Shown here: positions 1 through 6,348 of the stretch, in pieces
How positions within the stretch are numbered: the first letter of the stretch is position 1
How the letters are laid out: each line of letters opens with the position of its first letter
Assembly (NCBI GenBank): GCA_022774485.1
Contig: JALFLX010000061.1
Span: 1-11,752 of the forward strand
Origin: Bacilli bacterium
GTDB taxonomy: Bacteria; Bacillota_I; Bacilli_A; RFN20; CAG-288
Reading direction: 5' to 3'
DNA length: 11,752 nucleotides
Position numbers and translations under genes: made by a program
The notes under the pieces: model-generated
The model's database searches: none
The model's input: only the letters and a program-made list of their open reading frames with translations
Told to the model about the DNA's origin: nothing

Positions 1-812
1 GCTTTGACACCTTGGTTGTGAAACAGCTTCATCGTGTCTATTGCCACTTGTTTGATCGCGTTTTTGCTGGTGAGGTAGTAGATTCGATCTGCTTGATGAT
101 TTCCAAAGCGGGAGAGTAAGGGGTAGAGAACAGAAATTGTCTTTCCAATGCCAGTAGGAGCTTGGATGAAAATCTTTTGTTCATCCTGAGCAGCTTTTGC
201 GACAAAGTCAATCATCTCTTTCTGGCCATTTCGATATGCTTGATAAGGGAAAAGAAGATCCTTACAGGATTCATCTCTCTCATCCTTCATCCGTTCGACT
301 TTCTTTAAAAACTGAGTATATTTTAAAATGAGATAATTGATGTAGTCAGAGAGCTCAGAGAATGTGTATTCCTTTTCAATCTGCTTGCGAATCCGATAGT
401 TTGACTGCTTCATGTAAGTGAGAAGAACGCCAACTTTTTCAAGTTTCATTCTCTTTGCAAACATGTAGGCGTAAAACATCGCTTGCCCTAAGTGCCATTC
501 ATTGTGATCTTTTGCAAAATTTGAGAGATCATCCACTGTAGTTTTAATCTCTTCGATAAAATATGTCCCATCTTCTTTTTGGAAAATTCCATCGGCTTGT
601 CCACTGACAGCAATGACAAAATCACCGCAGTCAAATTGTTCAGAGAGGGATACTTCAGCTTGATAATTATCCCCTTGTTCTGACTGGTATAGGGAGTGAA
701 GCCTTGTGCCTTCATTCATCGATGCTTGATTAAAAATCCTCGTGTCGAGGTGACCTTTTCTCAAAAGAAGATCGACGATATCGTGGACAGAGCGTTTAAT
801 CACTTTTTTCAT
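1..812 (-). CDS. DinG/Rad3-type DNA helicase with N-terminal RecB/Cas4-like nuclease domain (partial, C-terminus off the left edge)
   Basis: About 270 codons are present. Residues 1-150 look like a PD-(D/E)XK nuclease of the RecB/Cas4 kind: His38 in NEGTRLHSLY, Asp74 in GQADG, Glu88-x-Lys90 in EEIKTT, and Gln110/Tyr114 in GQAMFYAY. A linker with helical character follows. Then comes a helicase start of the XPD/DinG type: PYQAYRNGQ near residue 190 (the RxxQ element before motif I) and Walker A APTGIGKT at 218-225. Family knowledge: these are superfamily 2, 5'-to-3' DNA helicases acting in repair, usually with an Fe-S domain and a DEAH box further on; those parts lie outside the window. The ATG at 812 is the best start. 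An in-frame stop sits just upstream, with only a GTG two codons before the ATG. No Shine-Dalgarno sequence is visible. Substrate and exact role cannot be told from this part. Confidence 0.85.
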   Translation of the reverse strand, partial: MKKVIKRSVHDIVDLLLRKGHLDTRIFNQASMNEGTRLHSLYQSEQGDNYQAEVSLSEQFDCGDFVIAVSGQADGIFQKEDGTYFIEEIKTTVDDLSNFAKDHNEWHLGQAMFYAYMFAKRMKLEKVGVLLTYMKQSNYRIRKQIEKEYTFSELSDYINYLILKYTQFLKKVERMKDERDESCKDLLFPYQAYRNGQKEMIDFVAKAAQDEQKIFIQAPTGIGKTISVLYPLLSRFGNHQADRIYYLTSKNAIKQVAIDTMKLFHNQGVK

Positions 813-820
813 AGCCACTT

Positions 821-826
821 ATTTTA
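821..826 (-). promoter_or_regulatory. Possible -10 box for the helicase gene, giving an almost leaderless mRNA
   Basis: On the minus strand this reads TAAAAT, ending 8 nt before the helicase ATG. No convincing -35 box lies 16-18 nt upstream. If used, transcription would start within one or two bases of the start codon, which would fit the missing ribosome binding site. This is inference from one hexamer. Confidence 0.3.
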
Positions 827-845
827 ACACAGCATATGAGTTTTC

Positions 846-860
846 TTTCTTTGAAAGAAA
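846..860. repeat. Short perfect inverted repeat upstream of the helicase gene
   Basis: TTTCTTT and AAAGAAA flank a single central base, giving a 7+1+7 palindrome about 35-50 bp upstream of the helicase start. It could be an operator for a dimeric regulator. It is A/T-rich, so chance is also possible. Confidence 0.35.
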
Positions 861-983
861 AATATTTACTTCAAAAATAAAGACTTATGAAAAATAGAAG
901 GGACTTTAAATAGAATTTTGAACCTGTATTTTTGTTGTGGGAAGATAAGAAAGCGAAAATATTGTCATAACTGCACTTGATTT

Positions 984-1033
984 TATCAGTACATTTATCA
1001 AAACATTTTTCGATATATTTTGATGTATTGATA
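984..1033. repeat. Long imperfect hairpin in the intergenic region
   Basis: The outer arm 984-992 pairs with 1025-1033 (9 bp, one G-U). After a 4-nt bulge at 993-996, an inner arm 997-1003 (ATCAAAA) pairs with 1018-1024 (TTTTGAT), closing a 14-nt loop. No T-tract follows directly, so it does not look like an intrinsic terminator. It could be a DNA-binding site with dyad symmetry or part of a transcript. Confidence 0.45.
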
Positions 1034-1144
1034 TCATCTCTAATGAACTGCCTTTTTGGTATAAATAATTGTTTTTTGAATAAATATTAGGATTTTTGTC
1101 TATTTTTTATGCTTTTATTGAAAATTATATCGATACATTTTTCG
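984..1144 (+). repeat. Iterated 17-bp motif, consensus TATCRRWACATTTWTCR, three copies
   Basis: Copy 1 is at 984-1000, copy 2 at 996-1012 (starting 12 bp after copy 1 and overlapping it) and copy 3 at 1128-1144. Copies 2 and 3 agree at 15 of 17 positions. A partial fourth copy (TATCAATACAT) lies on the opposite strand at 1023-1033. The close spacing of copies 1 and 2 is near one helical turn, as in protein-binding arrays. The biological role is unknown; A/T-rich composition raises the chance of coincidence. Confidence 0.45.
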
Positions 1145-1251
1145 AATATTTTTTATATGTGTCTGAACAAAATTCTTTCGAGATCAATGGGAGAATCACA
1201 AACGATTCATCGAAAAAATCAATGGATTACTGAACATGAAAAAAATTTCCC

Positions 1252-1280
1252 TTGAAACTATTTGTTATGTTTGATAAAAT
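1252..1280 (+). promoter_or_regulatory. Sigma-A-type promoter for tRNA-Phe
   Basis: A TTGAAA -35 box (1252-1257) and a TAAAAT -10 box (1275-1280) are separated by exactly 17 bp. Each differs from the consensus at one position. The expected start near 1287 leaves a short leader of about 17 nt before the mature tRNA at 1304, as expected for a single tRNA gene. Confidence 0.85.
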
Positions 1281-1303
1281 AACAAAGCTCTTACGAGCGA
1301 TTT

Positions 1304-1379
1304 GGCCCGATAGCTCAGCTGGCAGAGCACAGCACTGAAAATGCTGGTGTCCGCAGTTCGACCCTGCGTTGGGCCACCA
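1304..1379 (+). tRNA. tRNA-Phe (anticodon GAA)
   Basis: The 76-nt sequence folds as a full cloverleaf. The acceptor stem GGCCCGA pairs with TTGGGCC, with one G-U pair. The D stem is GCTC/GAGC, the anticodon stem CAGCA/TGCTG, and the T stem CGCAG/CTGCG with a TTCGACC loop. The anticodon loop CTGAAAA places GAA at 1337-1339, reading phenylalanine codons. The 3' CCA (1377-1379) is encoded in the gene. It stands alone, with its own promoter and terminator. Confidence 0.97.
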
Positions 1380-1392
1380 CCTTGATTCATTG

Positions 1393-1428
1393 GCATGTTC
1401 TGAAGAACATGCTTTTTCTTTATTTTTT
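1393..1428 (+). terminator. Intrinsic terminator of the tRNA-Phe gene
   Basis: GCATGTTC (1393-1400) pairs with GAACATGC (1405-1412) around a TGAA loop, an 8-bp perfect stem. It is followed by a T-rich tail interrupted by single C and A bases. It begins 14 nt after the tRNA CCA end. Confidence 0.88.
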
Positions 1429-1632
1429 GAGCTATGGTTCAAGTCTTTCATACGTAACATTTTCGGCTGACAACTGGTTCGATGAATACTTTTAAATCTC
1501 GATTTCTTAATCTGATATCGACAACTTTCAACTAAATTAATTTGGCTTTATCTCATTAGCGTATTTCATAGAATTTGTAAAAAGGTGAAAATAATGAATG
1601 ATTATATTCTGCATCTCTGTGAATCTTTTCGT

Positions 1633-1669
1633 GGCATGTTCTTCGTGACATGCCTTTTCTTTCTTTTTT
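1633..1669 (+). terminator. Orphan terminator-like hairpin resembling the tRNA-Phe terminator
   Basis: GGCATGT (1633-1639) pairs with ACATGCC (1648-1654) around an 8-nt loop, followed by a 15-nt pyrimidine-only T-rich run. Its first ten bases, GGCATGTTCT, are identical to those at 1392-1401 in the tRNA terminator, and the tails are alike too. No gene is evident between the two hairpins, so it may end a small RNA, back up the first terminator, or be a relic of a duplication. Confidence 0.6.
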
Positions 1670-1773
1670 GTTTTGCCCGAAGAAATGATGTTGTTTCTAA
1701 TAGAGTTAATTCTTTTACAAATAGAGTGAAATGTAGCAAAAATACAATAACAATGCGGTGATTTCTTCCCAAG

Positions 1774-1796
1774 TGCTAAAATAGTGTCAAAAGGGA
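1774..1796 (+). promoter_or_regulatory. Extended -10 promoter and ribosome binding site of the ABC transporter operon
   Basis: TGCTAAAAT (1774-1782) is an extended -10 element. No good -35 box is present, which is usual for extended -10 promoters. The predicted start near 1789 yields a leader of under 20 nt. AAGGGA at 1791-1796 lies 10 nt before the ATG and serves as the Shine-Dalgarno site. Confidence 0.55.
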
Positions 1797-1806
1797 AAGA
1801 AAAAAT

Positions 1807-2511
1807 ATGAATGGAATACACGTCTCTCACCTGTCGAAAATTTACAACGAAGGAATGTCGAATGAAGTCAAAGCGTTAGACGATGTTTCTTTCGATATTG
1901 AAGAAGGACAATTCGTCGTCGTTTTAGGTGCTTCTGGTGCAGGAAAATCCACATTGTTGAACATCTTAGGAGGAATGGATCGTTCTACTTCAGGAGATTA
2001 TATTGTCAATGAGAGTCACGTTTCTTCCTTTAGTGAAAATGAGCTTGTCTTTTTCCGTCGGAAACAGATCGGCTTCGTGTTTCAGTTCTACAATTTAATG
2101 CCGAATCTTTCTGCGCTAGAGAATATTGAATTGGCGGCGAGTTTAAGCGATGATCCGCTCGACTCGAAAGAAGTATTAGCTTCTGTCGGTTTAGAGAAGC
2201 GAGCCAATAACTTCCCTTCTCAACTTTCCGGTGGAGAGCAACAAAGAATCGCTATCGCAAGAGCAGTGGTAAAAAATCCGACCTTACTTCTTTGCGATGA
2301 GCCGACTGGTGCCTTAGATTCTAAGACAGGCGCATCGATTCTCTCTCTGCTTTACTCTGTGTCAAAGGAGTATCACAAGACCGTTATCATCGTCACACAT
2401 AACTCATCTATCGCGCAGATCGCATCTCGTGTCATCCGTGTTTCCGATGGAAAAATTTTGAGTGACACGATCCAGGAAAATCCGATAGCACCCGAGGATG
2501 TCCAATGGTAA
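1807..2511 (+). CDS. ABC transporter ATP-binding protein, MacB/LolD-like family
   Basis: This 234-residue protein is the ATPase half of an ABC exporter of the MacB/LolD/SalX group (COG1136-type). All core motifs are visible: Walker [10 protein letters not shown] at 41-49, Q-loop Gln93 in VFQFYNL, signature LSGGEQQ at 140-146, Walker B LLLCDEP at 160-166 with catalytic Glu165, D-loop GALD at 168-171, and switch His198. The length is normal for a stand-alone domain. It would work as a dimer on the inner membrane face, powering the permease encoded next. The two genes overlap by 7 bp, so they are almost certainly co-translated. No MacA-like adaptor, response regulator or sensor kinase is adjacent, so the cargo (peptide, lipid or lipoprotein) cannot be named. 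Confidence 0.93.
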   Translation: MNGIHVSHLSKIYNEGMSNEVKALDDVSFDIEEGQFVVVLGASGAGKSTLLNILGGMDRSTSGDYIVNESHVSSFSENELVFFRRKQIGFVFQFYNLMPNLSALENIELAASLSDDPLDSKEVLASVGLEKRANNFPSQLSGGEQQRIAIARAVVKNPTLLLCDEPTGALDSKTGASILSLLYSVSKEYHKTVIIVTHNSSIAQIASRVIRVSDGKILSDTIQENPIAPEDVQW

Positions 2512-5030
2512 AGAAAAAATCAATCTCTCTTCTCAGCTTAAAGATTGGATTTAGAAGTTTGAAGAAGAACATCGGTCAATTTCTTGCGATTATTCTCATC
2601 GGAGCAATCTCGATGACTCTTTTTGTCGGCTTGCTTTCTAACGCACAAGTGTTTGGAAAGCAAATCGATGATACCTTTGCTAGAGGTAATCTTCCTGATC
2701 TCTTTGTCACCTGTTCGCAGGTTGAGGAAGAGGATAGAAGAGCAATTGATGAAATAATCGGCGATGATGGCGAGATTGAGGAAAGAATCTACCTTCCTTG
2801 CAAGATTGGAAACCACGATGCTTATGCAGTTGTCACCGATTCTCTTCCACAGATTTCAAAGCCATATGAAATTATCGAACAAAGTGAGGAGCACAGTGAA
2901 AATCATTATGCGCTCCTTGATTACGGATGGATGTATAAACAAGAGCCAATTAAAAGCGATAAATATGAGCTTGGCGATGTCTTTTATCTCACAGTTGACA
3001 TGACTTCGTTAGGCTATGCGGATAAGCTTACTAAACTTGAGCCGATCATCGAGGGATATGTTAAAGAAGATGGCGAAAATGTTGTGAAAGATCTCGACCT
3101 TTCGATTCCGATGAAAGTGACTGGTTTTATGAACCATCCTGAGAATATCACCAAAGCGAATTATAATCCGGCAGTTGTTCTGCTCTCCTTCGATGTCTTC
3201 CGTAATGCCTTAGTCACCACTTTCCGAGACAACTATAACAGCACCGGAGAGTTGATGCTTCGTCAGATGCTGATGAATAAACTCGGAGAAGATTTCTTCA
3301 CTTGTGAGAAACTTCCTTATCATAACCAGATTCTCATCAGGTTGAAAGAACCGTCCTTAGCAGAGACATATCGAGACCGCATCAAAGAATATTTCAACGG
3401 AAAAAAGGAAGATAATCTGCTTTTGCTCACAAAAAAAGAAGAGATGCCGTTTTACCTCACTTTATATACCGATCGAAAGCAGGCGCTTCAGTTCACTTAT
3501 GTCTTCCCAGCGGTCTTCTTCTTTGTCGCGATCCTTGTTATCCTGACAACACTGTCCCAGCTGATTTTGAAAGACAGGACAAAAATCGGCACGATGAAGG
3601 CCTTAGGAATGACCAAACAAGAGATTCTAAGAAGCTATCTCTTTATCTCCATCCTTGTGGTTGGGTTAGGAATCCTTTTCGGTGAGATTCTTGGCCCTTT
3701 GATTATTCCAGGGATTTTAGGACAAAAATACAGCTTGCTATACACCCTTCCAAAAAGAACCTATCAGTTCCCAGTAGCTGGCGGAATCCTTTCTGCTATT
3801 TTCTTCTTAGGAGTCTCTCTTCTTGTCACTTACTTAGTTGCAAGGAAAGAAATTGCTCTAAAACCAGTCGATTCCATGAGACCGAGCATCCCGAAATTCA
3901 AAGAAGTCAAACATGCAGAGAAGAAGAGCAAGGTGACAGGATTGTCTCTCCGTATGGCATTAAGAAATATTCGTCTTTCCTTAGGAAAGAGCATCATGGT
4001 CATCGTCGGTATCTTAGGTTGTACCGCCTTGCTTGTCTGCGGATTCGGTTTAGAAGATACGGTGAATTACGGATTAGATCATGATGTTAAGATGTTTATG
4101 AGCGCTGATGTCCACGTGTCATTTGCCTCATCGATGGGAAGTGATGAAGTTTTAAATAGCTTTGAGGATATCGAAGGAATCGAAAAGATTGAGCTGTACC
4201 GAAAAATGCAGTGCACTTTCTCCTTAGAAGAGGGTAATCAAACCACAAAACTTCTTTATGTCGTCTCCTCTTATGACTCTCACATCAAACTAGATATTCC
4301 AAAAGATGGCGTGATTCTCTCTAACAAAATCGCTCGAACGATCGGCTGTAAAACAGGAGACACTATTCTGATGCAAGTCGGTTCTACATTGTATGAAGCA
4401 GAGCTTGTTGGAACCTTTGATGCTTTTTATTACAATTGTGCTGTCTTACCCTTTGATTCTCCAGTGTTCCAAGGAGAACCTGAGAAGTATAACGGGGCGT
4501 GGGTAGACTGCAAAGAGGGTTACACCAGAGAAGAGACAGCTGCTCGTATTCAAGATTCCCTCTCCTTTGTCACCGGTTCATTTGCTAAAGAGTCGATGAG
4601 CGGCAATATTAAGGATGTCATGTCATCTATCTTAGTGATGACAAATGCGGTAAAAGTTTTCGCTCTACTATTAGCGATTGTCGTCTTGTACAACTTTGCC
4701 CGTCTCAATTTCCACGAGCGCATGCGAGATATCGCCACATTAAAAGTCTTAGGTTTCCAGAAGCGAGAAATCGGTTTGACTTTGATGTTTGAAATTGTGA
4801 GTTTGACCTTTGCCGGTGTCCTTTTCGGACTGTTTGCCGGATATCCGTTTATGCTTTTAGTCTTAAAGACAAACATTGTTGAGATTGTGGATTATCTCTA
4901 TCATATATCCTTGCTTTCTTACTTTACCGCTTTCCTCTTCACTTTCGTAGTTGCTTTCTTGATGAATCTTTATTTCTCTAACAAGACAAAGAAGATTCCG
5001 ATGGTGGAATCCTTAAAGAGTATCGAATAA
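2505..5030 (+). CDS. ABC transporter permease with two FtsX-like domains (MacB type)
   Basis: This 841-residue membrane protein pairs with the preceding ATPase. From hydrophobicity I place eight membrane segments near residues 24-46, 332-355, 375-403, 421-447, 495-515, 710-733, 757-785 and 800-825. That is the duplicated FtsX layout: one segment, a large outside domain (about 48-330), three segments; then one segment, a second outside domain (about 517-705), three segments. Each half has a basic cytoplasmic stretch with an MKALG/LKVLG motif (KIGTMKALGMTKQEILRSY and ATLKVLGFQKREIG) that in this family contacts the ATPase. Start: the ATG at 2505 lies inside the end of the ATPase gene and follows GAGGAT at 2494-2499. 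Family knowledge indicates export or mechanical transmission rather than import. The substrate is unknown. Confidence 0.9.
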   Translation: MVKKKSISLLSLKIGFRSLKKNIGQFLAIILIGAISMTLFVGLLSNAQVFGKQIDDTFARGNLPDLFVTCSQVEEEDRRAIDEIIGDDGEIEERIYLPCKIGNHDAYAVVTDSLPQISKPYEIIEQSEEHSENHYALLDYGWMYKQEPIKSDKYELGDVFYLTVDMTSLGYADKLTKLEPIIEGYVKEDGENVVKDLDLSIPMKVTGFMNHPENITKANYNPAVVLLSFDVFRNALVTTFRDNYNSTGELMLRQMLMNKLGEDFFTCEKLPYHNQILIRLKEPSLAETYRDRIKEYFNGKKEDNLLLLTKKEEMPFYLTLYTDRKQALQFTYVFPAVFFFVAILVILTTLSQLILKDRTKIGTMKALGMTKQEILRSYLFISILVVGLGILFGEILGPLIIPGILGQKYSLLYTLPKRTYQFPVAGGILSAIFFLGVSLLVTYLVARKEIALKPVDSMRPSIPKFKEVKHAEKKSKVTGLSLRMALRNIRLSLGKSIMVIVGILGCTALLVCGFGLEDTVNYGLDHDVKMFMSADVHVSFASSMGSDEVLNSFEDIEGIEKIELYRKMQCTFSLEEGNQTTKLLYVVSSYDSHIKLDIPKDGVILSNKIARTIGCKTGDTILMQVGSTLYEAELVGTFDAFYYNCAVLPFDSPVFQGEPEKYNGAWVDCKEGYTREETAARIQDSLSFVTGSFAKESMSGNIKDVMSSILVMTNAVKVFALLLAIVVLYNFARLNFHERMRDIATLKVLGFQKREIGLTLMFEIVSLTFAGVLFGLFAGYPFMLLVLKTNIVEIVDYLYHISLLSYFTAFLFTFVVAFLMNLYFSNKTKKIPMVESLKSIE

Positions 5031-5057
5031 AAAACTGAGGGCTAGCCTCAGTTTTTT
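5031..5057. terminator. Bidirectional intrinsic terminator between the permease gene and purB
   Basis: AAAACTGAGG (5031-5040) pairs with CCTCAGTTTT (5046-5055) around the loop GCTAG. A-rich and T-rich ends on both sides let it work in either direction. It starts right after the permease stop and overlaps the purB stop codon, serving both convergent operons. Confidence 0.92.
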
Positions 5058-6348
5058 AAAGGTGGAATCTCTGGTAGAGATAGTCGACGTTCTTCAAATT
5101 CTCTTGGAAAGAGAAACAGTTTTGAAGCTCTTCTTTTCCAAGGAGCTTCTGAATCTTCTCATCGCTCTCCACTAAGGATTTAAACTCTCCTTTATTGAGA
5201 GCTGCACTCATGGCGTGCGGTTGAATCAAATCATAAGCTTCTTCGCGAGAGAGTCCCTTTTGAATCAGCGCTTTTAACAGTGCGGGAGCAAAGATTGCAC
5301 CCTGGGAGAGATTGATATTCTTTTGAATGTTTTCTTCGAAGACGACAAGATTCTTCAAAATCGATGTCATTCTCTTGATGGCGTAGTGAGAGAGTTCAAT
5401 CATGTCGATCAACGAGACTCTCTCCACGCTAGAGTGAGAGATATCTCTTTCGTGATAGAGCGCGTTATCTTCTAATAAAGGGAGAAGATCTCCGCGGATA
5501 ATACGGGCAAGACCTGTGACATTTTCACTGGAGATTGGATTTCTCTTTTGCGGCATCGCAGAGGAGCCTTTTTGCCCTTTGCTGAAGCCCTCTTCCACTT
5601 CGTGAATCTCAGTGCGAGAGAGGTTTCTAATCTCCACGGCGATTTTCTCTAATGTGGAGGCAAAGATTGCTAAGCAGGCACCATATCTCTCGTGACGGTC
5701 TCGGGAGATGACTTGAGTGGCAATCGGGATGCTTTCAAGATGTAGATAAGAAGCCGCGTATTCTTGAACGCGCGGATCGATATCCGCGTAATTTCCGACA
5801 GCTCCCGAAAGTTTGCAAACTTCTAGGTTCTTTCTTTGAACCTGAAAGTCTTCGATTCCGCGGGAGACTTCATCGTAGAAGTTGAGGAATTTCAAACCGA
5901 ATGATGTGACCTCTGCATGCATTCCATGAGTTCTTCCAATACAAGGTAAATATTTGTATTTTAGCGCTTTTTCTTTTAAAGCATCTTTTAAGTCTTGCAT
6001 TGAAGCGAGAAGAATATCATCCGCTTTTTGATACAGGAGAGACATCGCGGTGTCGACCACATCGGTGCTGGTAAGACCATAATGGACATAGCGTTTTTCT
6101 TCGCCGAGAGTCTCGGAAATCTGGCGGGTGAAAGCGACGACATCGTGTTTGGTGATAGCTTCAATTTCACGGATGCGAGAGACATCAACACGGGCATTCT
6201 TTTCGATTTTATCGACACTTTCTTTACCGATGACACCGATCTGTTCCCAACCTCGTAAGGCCGCGATTTCGACTTTGAGGTATGCTTCAAAACGTGATTT
6301 GTCGGAGAAGAGATCTTTCATCTCTTCGCTGAGATACCGCTCGATCAT
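5056..6348 (-). CDS. purB: Adenylosuccinate lyase
   Basis: This 430-residue enzyme splits adenylosuccinate to AMP plus fumarate; the family also splits SAICAR in de novo purine synthesis. It belongs to the fumarase/aspartase superfamily and forms cytoplasmic tetramers. Visible conserved parts: TKHDVVAF with His68, TSTDVVDT at 93-100, GRTHGMHAE at 138-146 with His141 (the catalytic histidine), and the superfamily signature GSSAMPQKRNP at 261-271 carrying the mobile-loop serine. Length is normal for the Bacillus-type form. The ATG at 6348 shares its A with the purA TGA stop (TGATG), and GAGGAG lies about 8 nt upstream inside purA, so translation is coupled to purA. The gene ends in the bidirectional terminator. 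Confidence 0.97.
   Translation of the reverse strand: MIERYLSEEMKDLFSDKSRFEAYLKVEIAALRGWEQIGVIGKESVDKIEKNARVDVSRIREIEAITKHDVVAFTRQISETLGEEKRYVHYGLTSTDVVDTAMSLLYQKADDILLASMQDLKDALKEKALKYKYLPCIGRTHGMHAEVTSFGLKFLNFYDEVSRGIEDFQVQRKNLEVCKLSGAVGNYADIDPRVQEYAASYLHLESIPIATQVISRDRHERYGACLAIFASTLEKIAVEIRNLSRTEIHEVEEGFSKGQKGSSAMPQKRNPISSENVTGLARIIRGDLLPLLEDNALYHERDISHSSVERVSLIDMIELSHYAIKRMTSILKNLVVFEENIQKNINLSQGAIFAPALLKALIQKGLSREEAYDLIQPHAMSAALNKGEFKSLVESDEKIQKLLGKEELQNCFSFQENLKNVDYLYQRFHL

Larger units (their letters stand above)
813..1303. other. AT-rich intergenic region between the helicase gene and tRNA-Phe
   Basis: No open reading frame with coding character or a ribosome binding site is found on either strand. 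The stretch is very A/T-rich. It contains the palindrome at 846-860, a 17-bp motif repeated three times between 984 and 1144, a long imperfect hairpin at 984-1033, an isolated extended -10-like box (TGGTATAAA at 1057-1065) and the tRNA promoter at 1252-1280. The two flanking genes point away from each other, so the region must hold both start signals. Confidence 0.7.
1429..1806. other. Intergenic region between the tRNA terminator and the ABC transporter
   Basis: I see no convincing protein gene. It contains the second terminator-like hairpin (1633-1669) and the transporter promoter (1774-1782). A 55-codon plus-strand frame (1594-1761) has a weak AAGGTG site before it, but its only hydrophobic part is the translated T-tract of the hairpin, so it is probably not real. 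A fragment near 1474-1484 resembles a tRNA T-loop (GGTTCGAT) but no cloverleaf can be built around it. Confidence 0.55.

Noticed and set aside
984..1144. TTATC-containing repeats considered as DnaA boxes or an origin
   Set aside because: None matches TTATCCACA closely, and no dnaA, dnaN or other origin-linked gene is present.
1227..1460. Minus-strand frame of 77 codons across the tRNA gene
   Set aside because: It is antisense to the tRNA and its terminator, with no ribosome binding site.
1474..1484. A GGTTCGAT fragment suggesting a decayed second tRNA near the first
   Set aside because: No acceptor, D or anticodon stems can be built around it; eight bases are too few.
1594..1761. A 55-residue plus-strand frame with a weak AAGGTG site and a hydrophobic stretch, as in small toxins or leader peptides
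   Set aside because: The hydrophobic part is simply the translated hairpin and T-tract of a terminator-like element, and the remainder has no protein-like character.
4550..4876. Long minus-strand frame inside the permease gene, and similar antisense frames inside purA, purB and the aminopeptidase gene
   Set aside because: These mirror well-identified genes on the other strand and have no start signals or family features.
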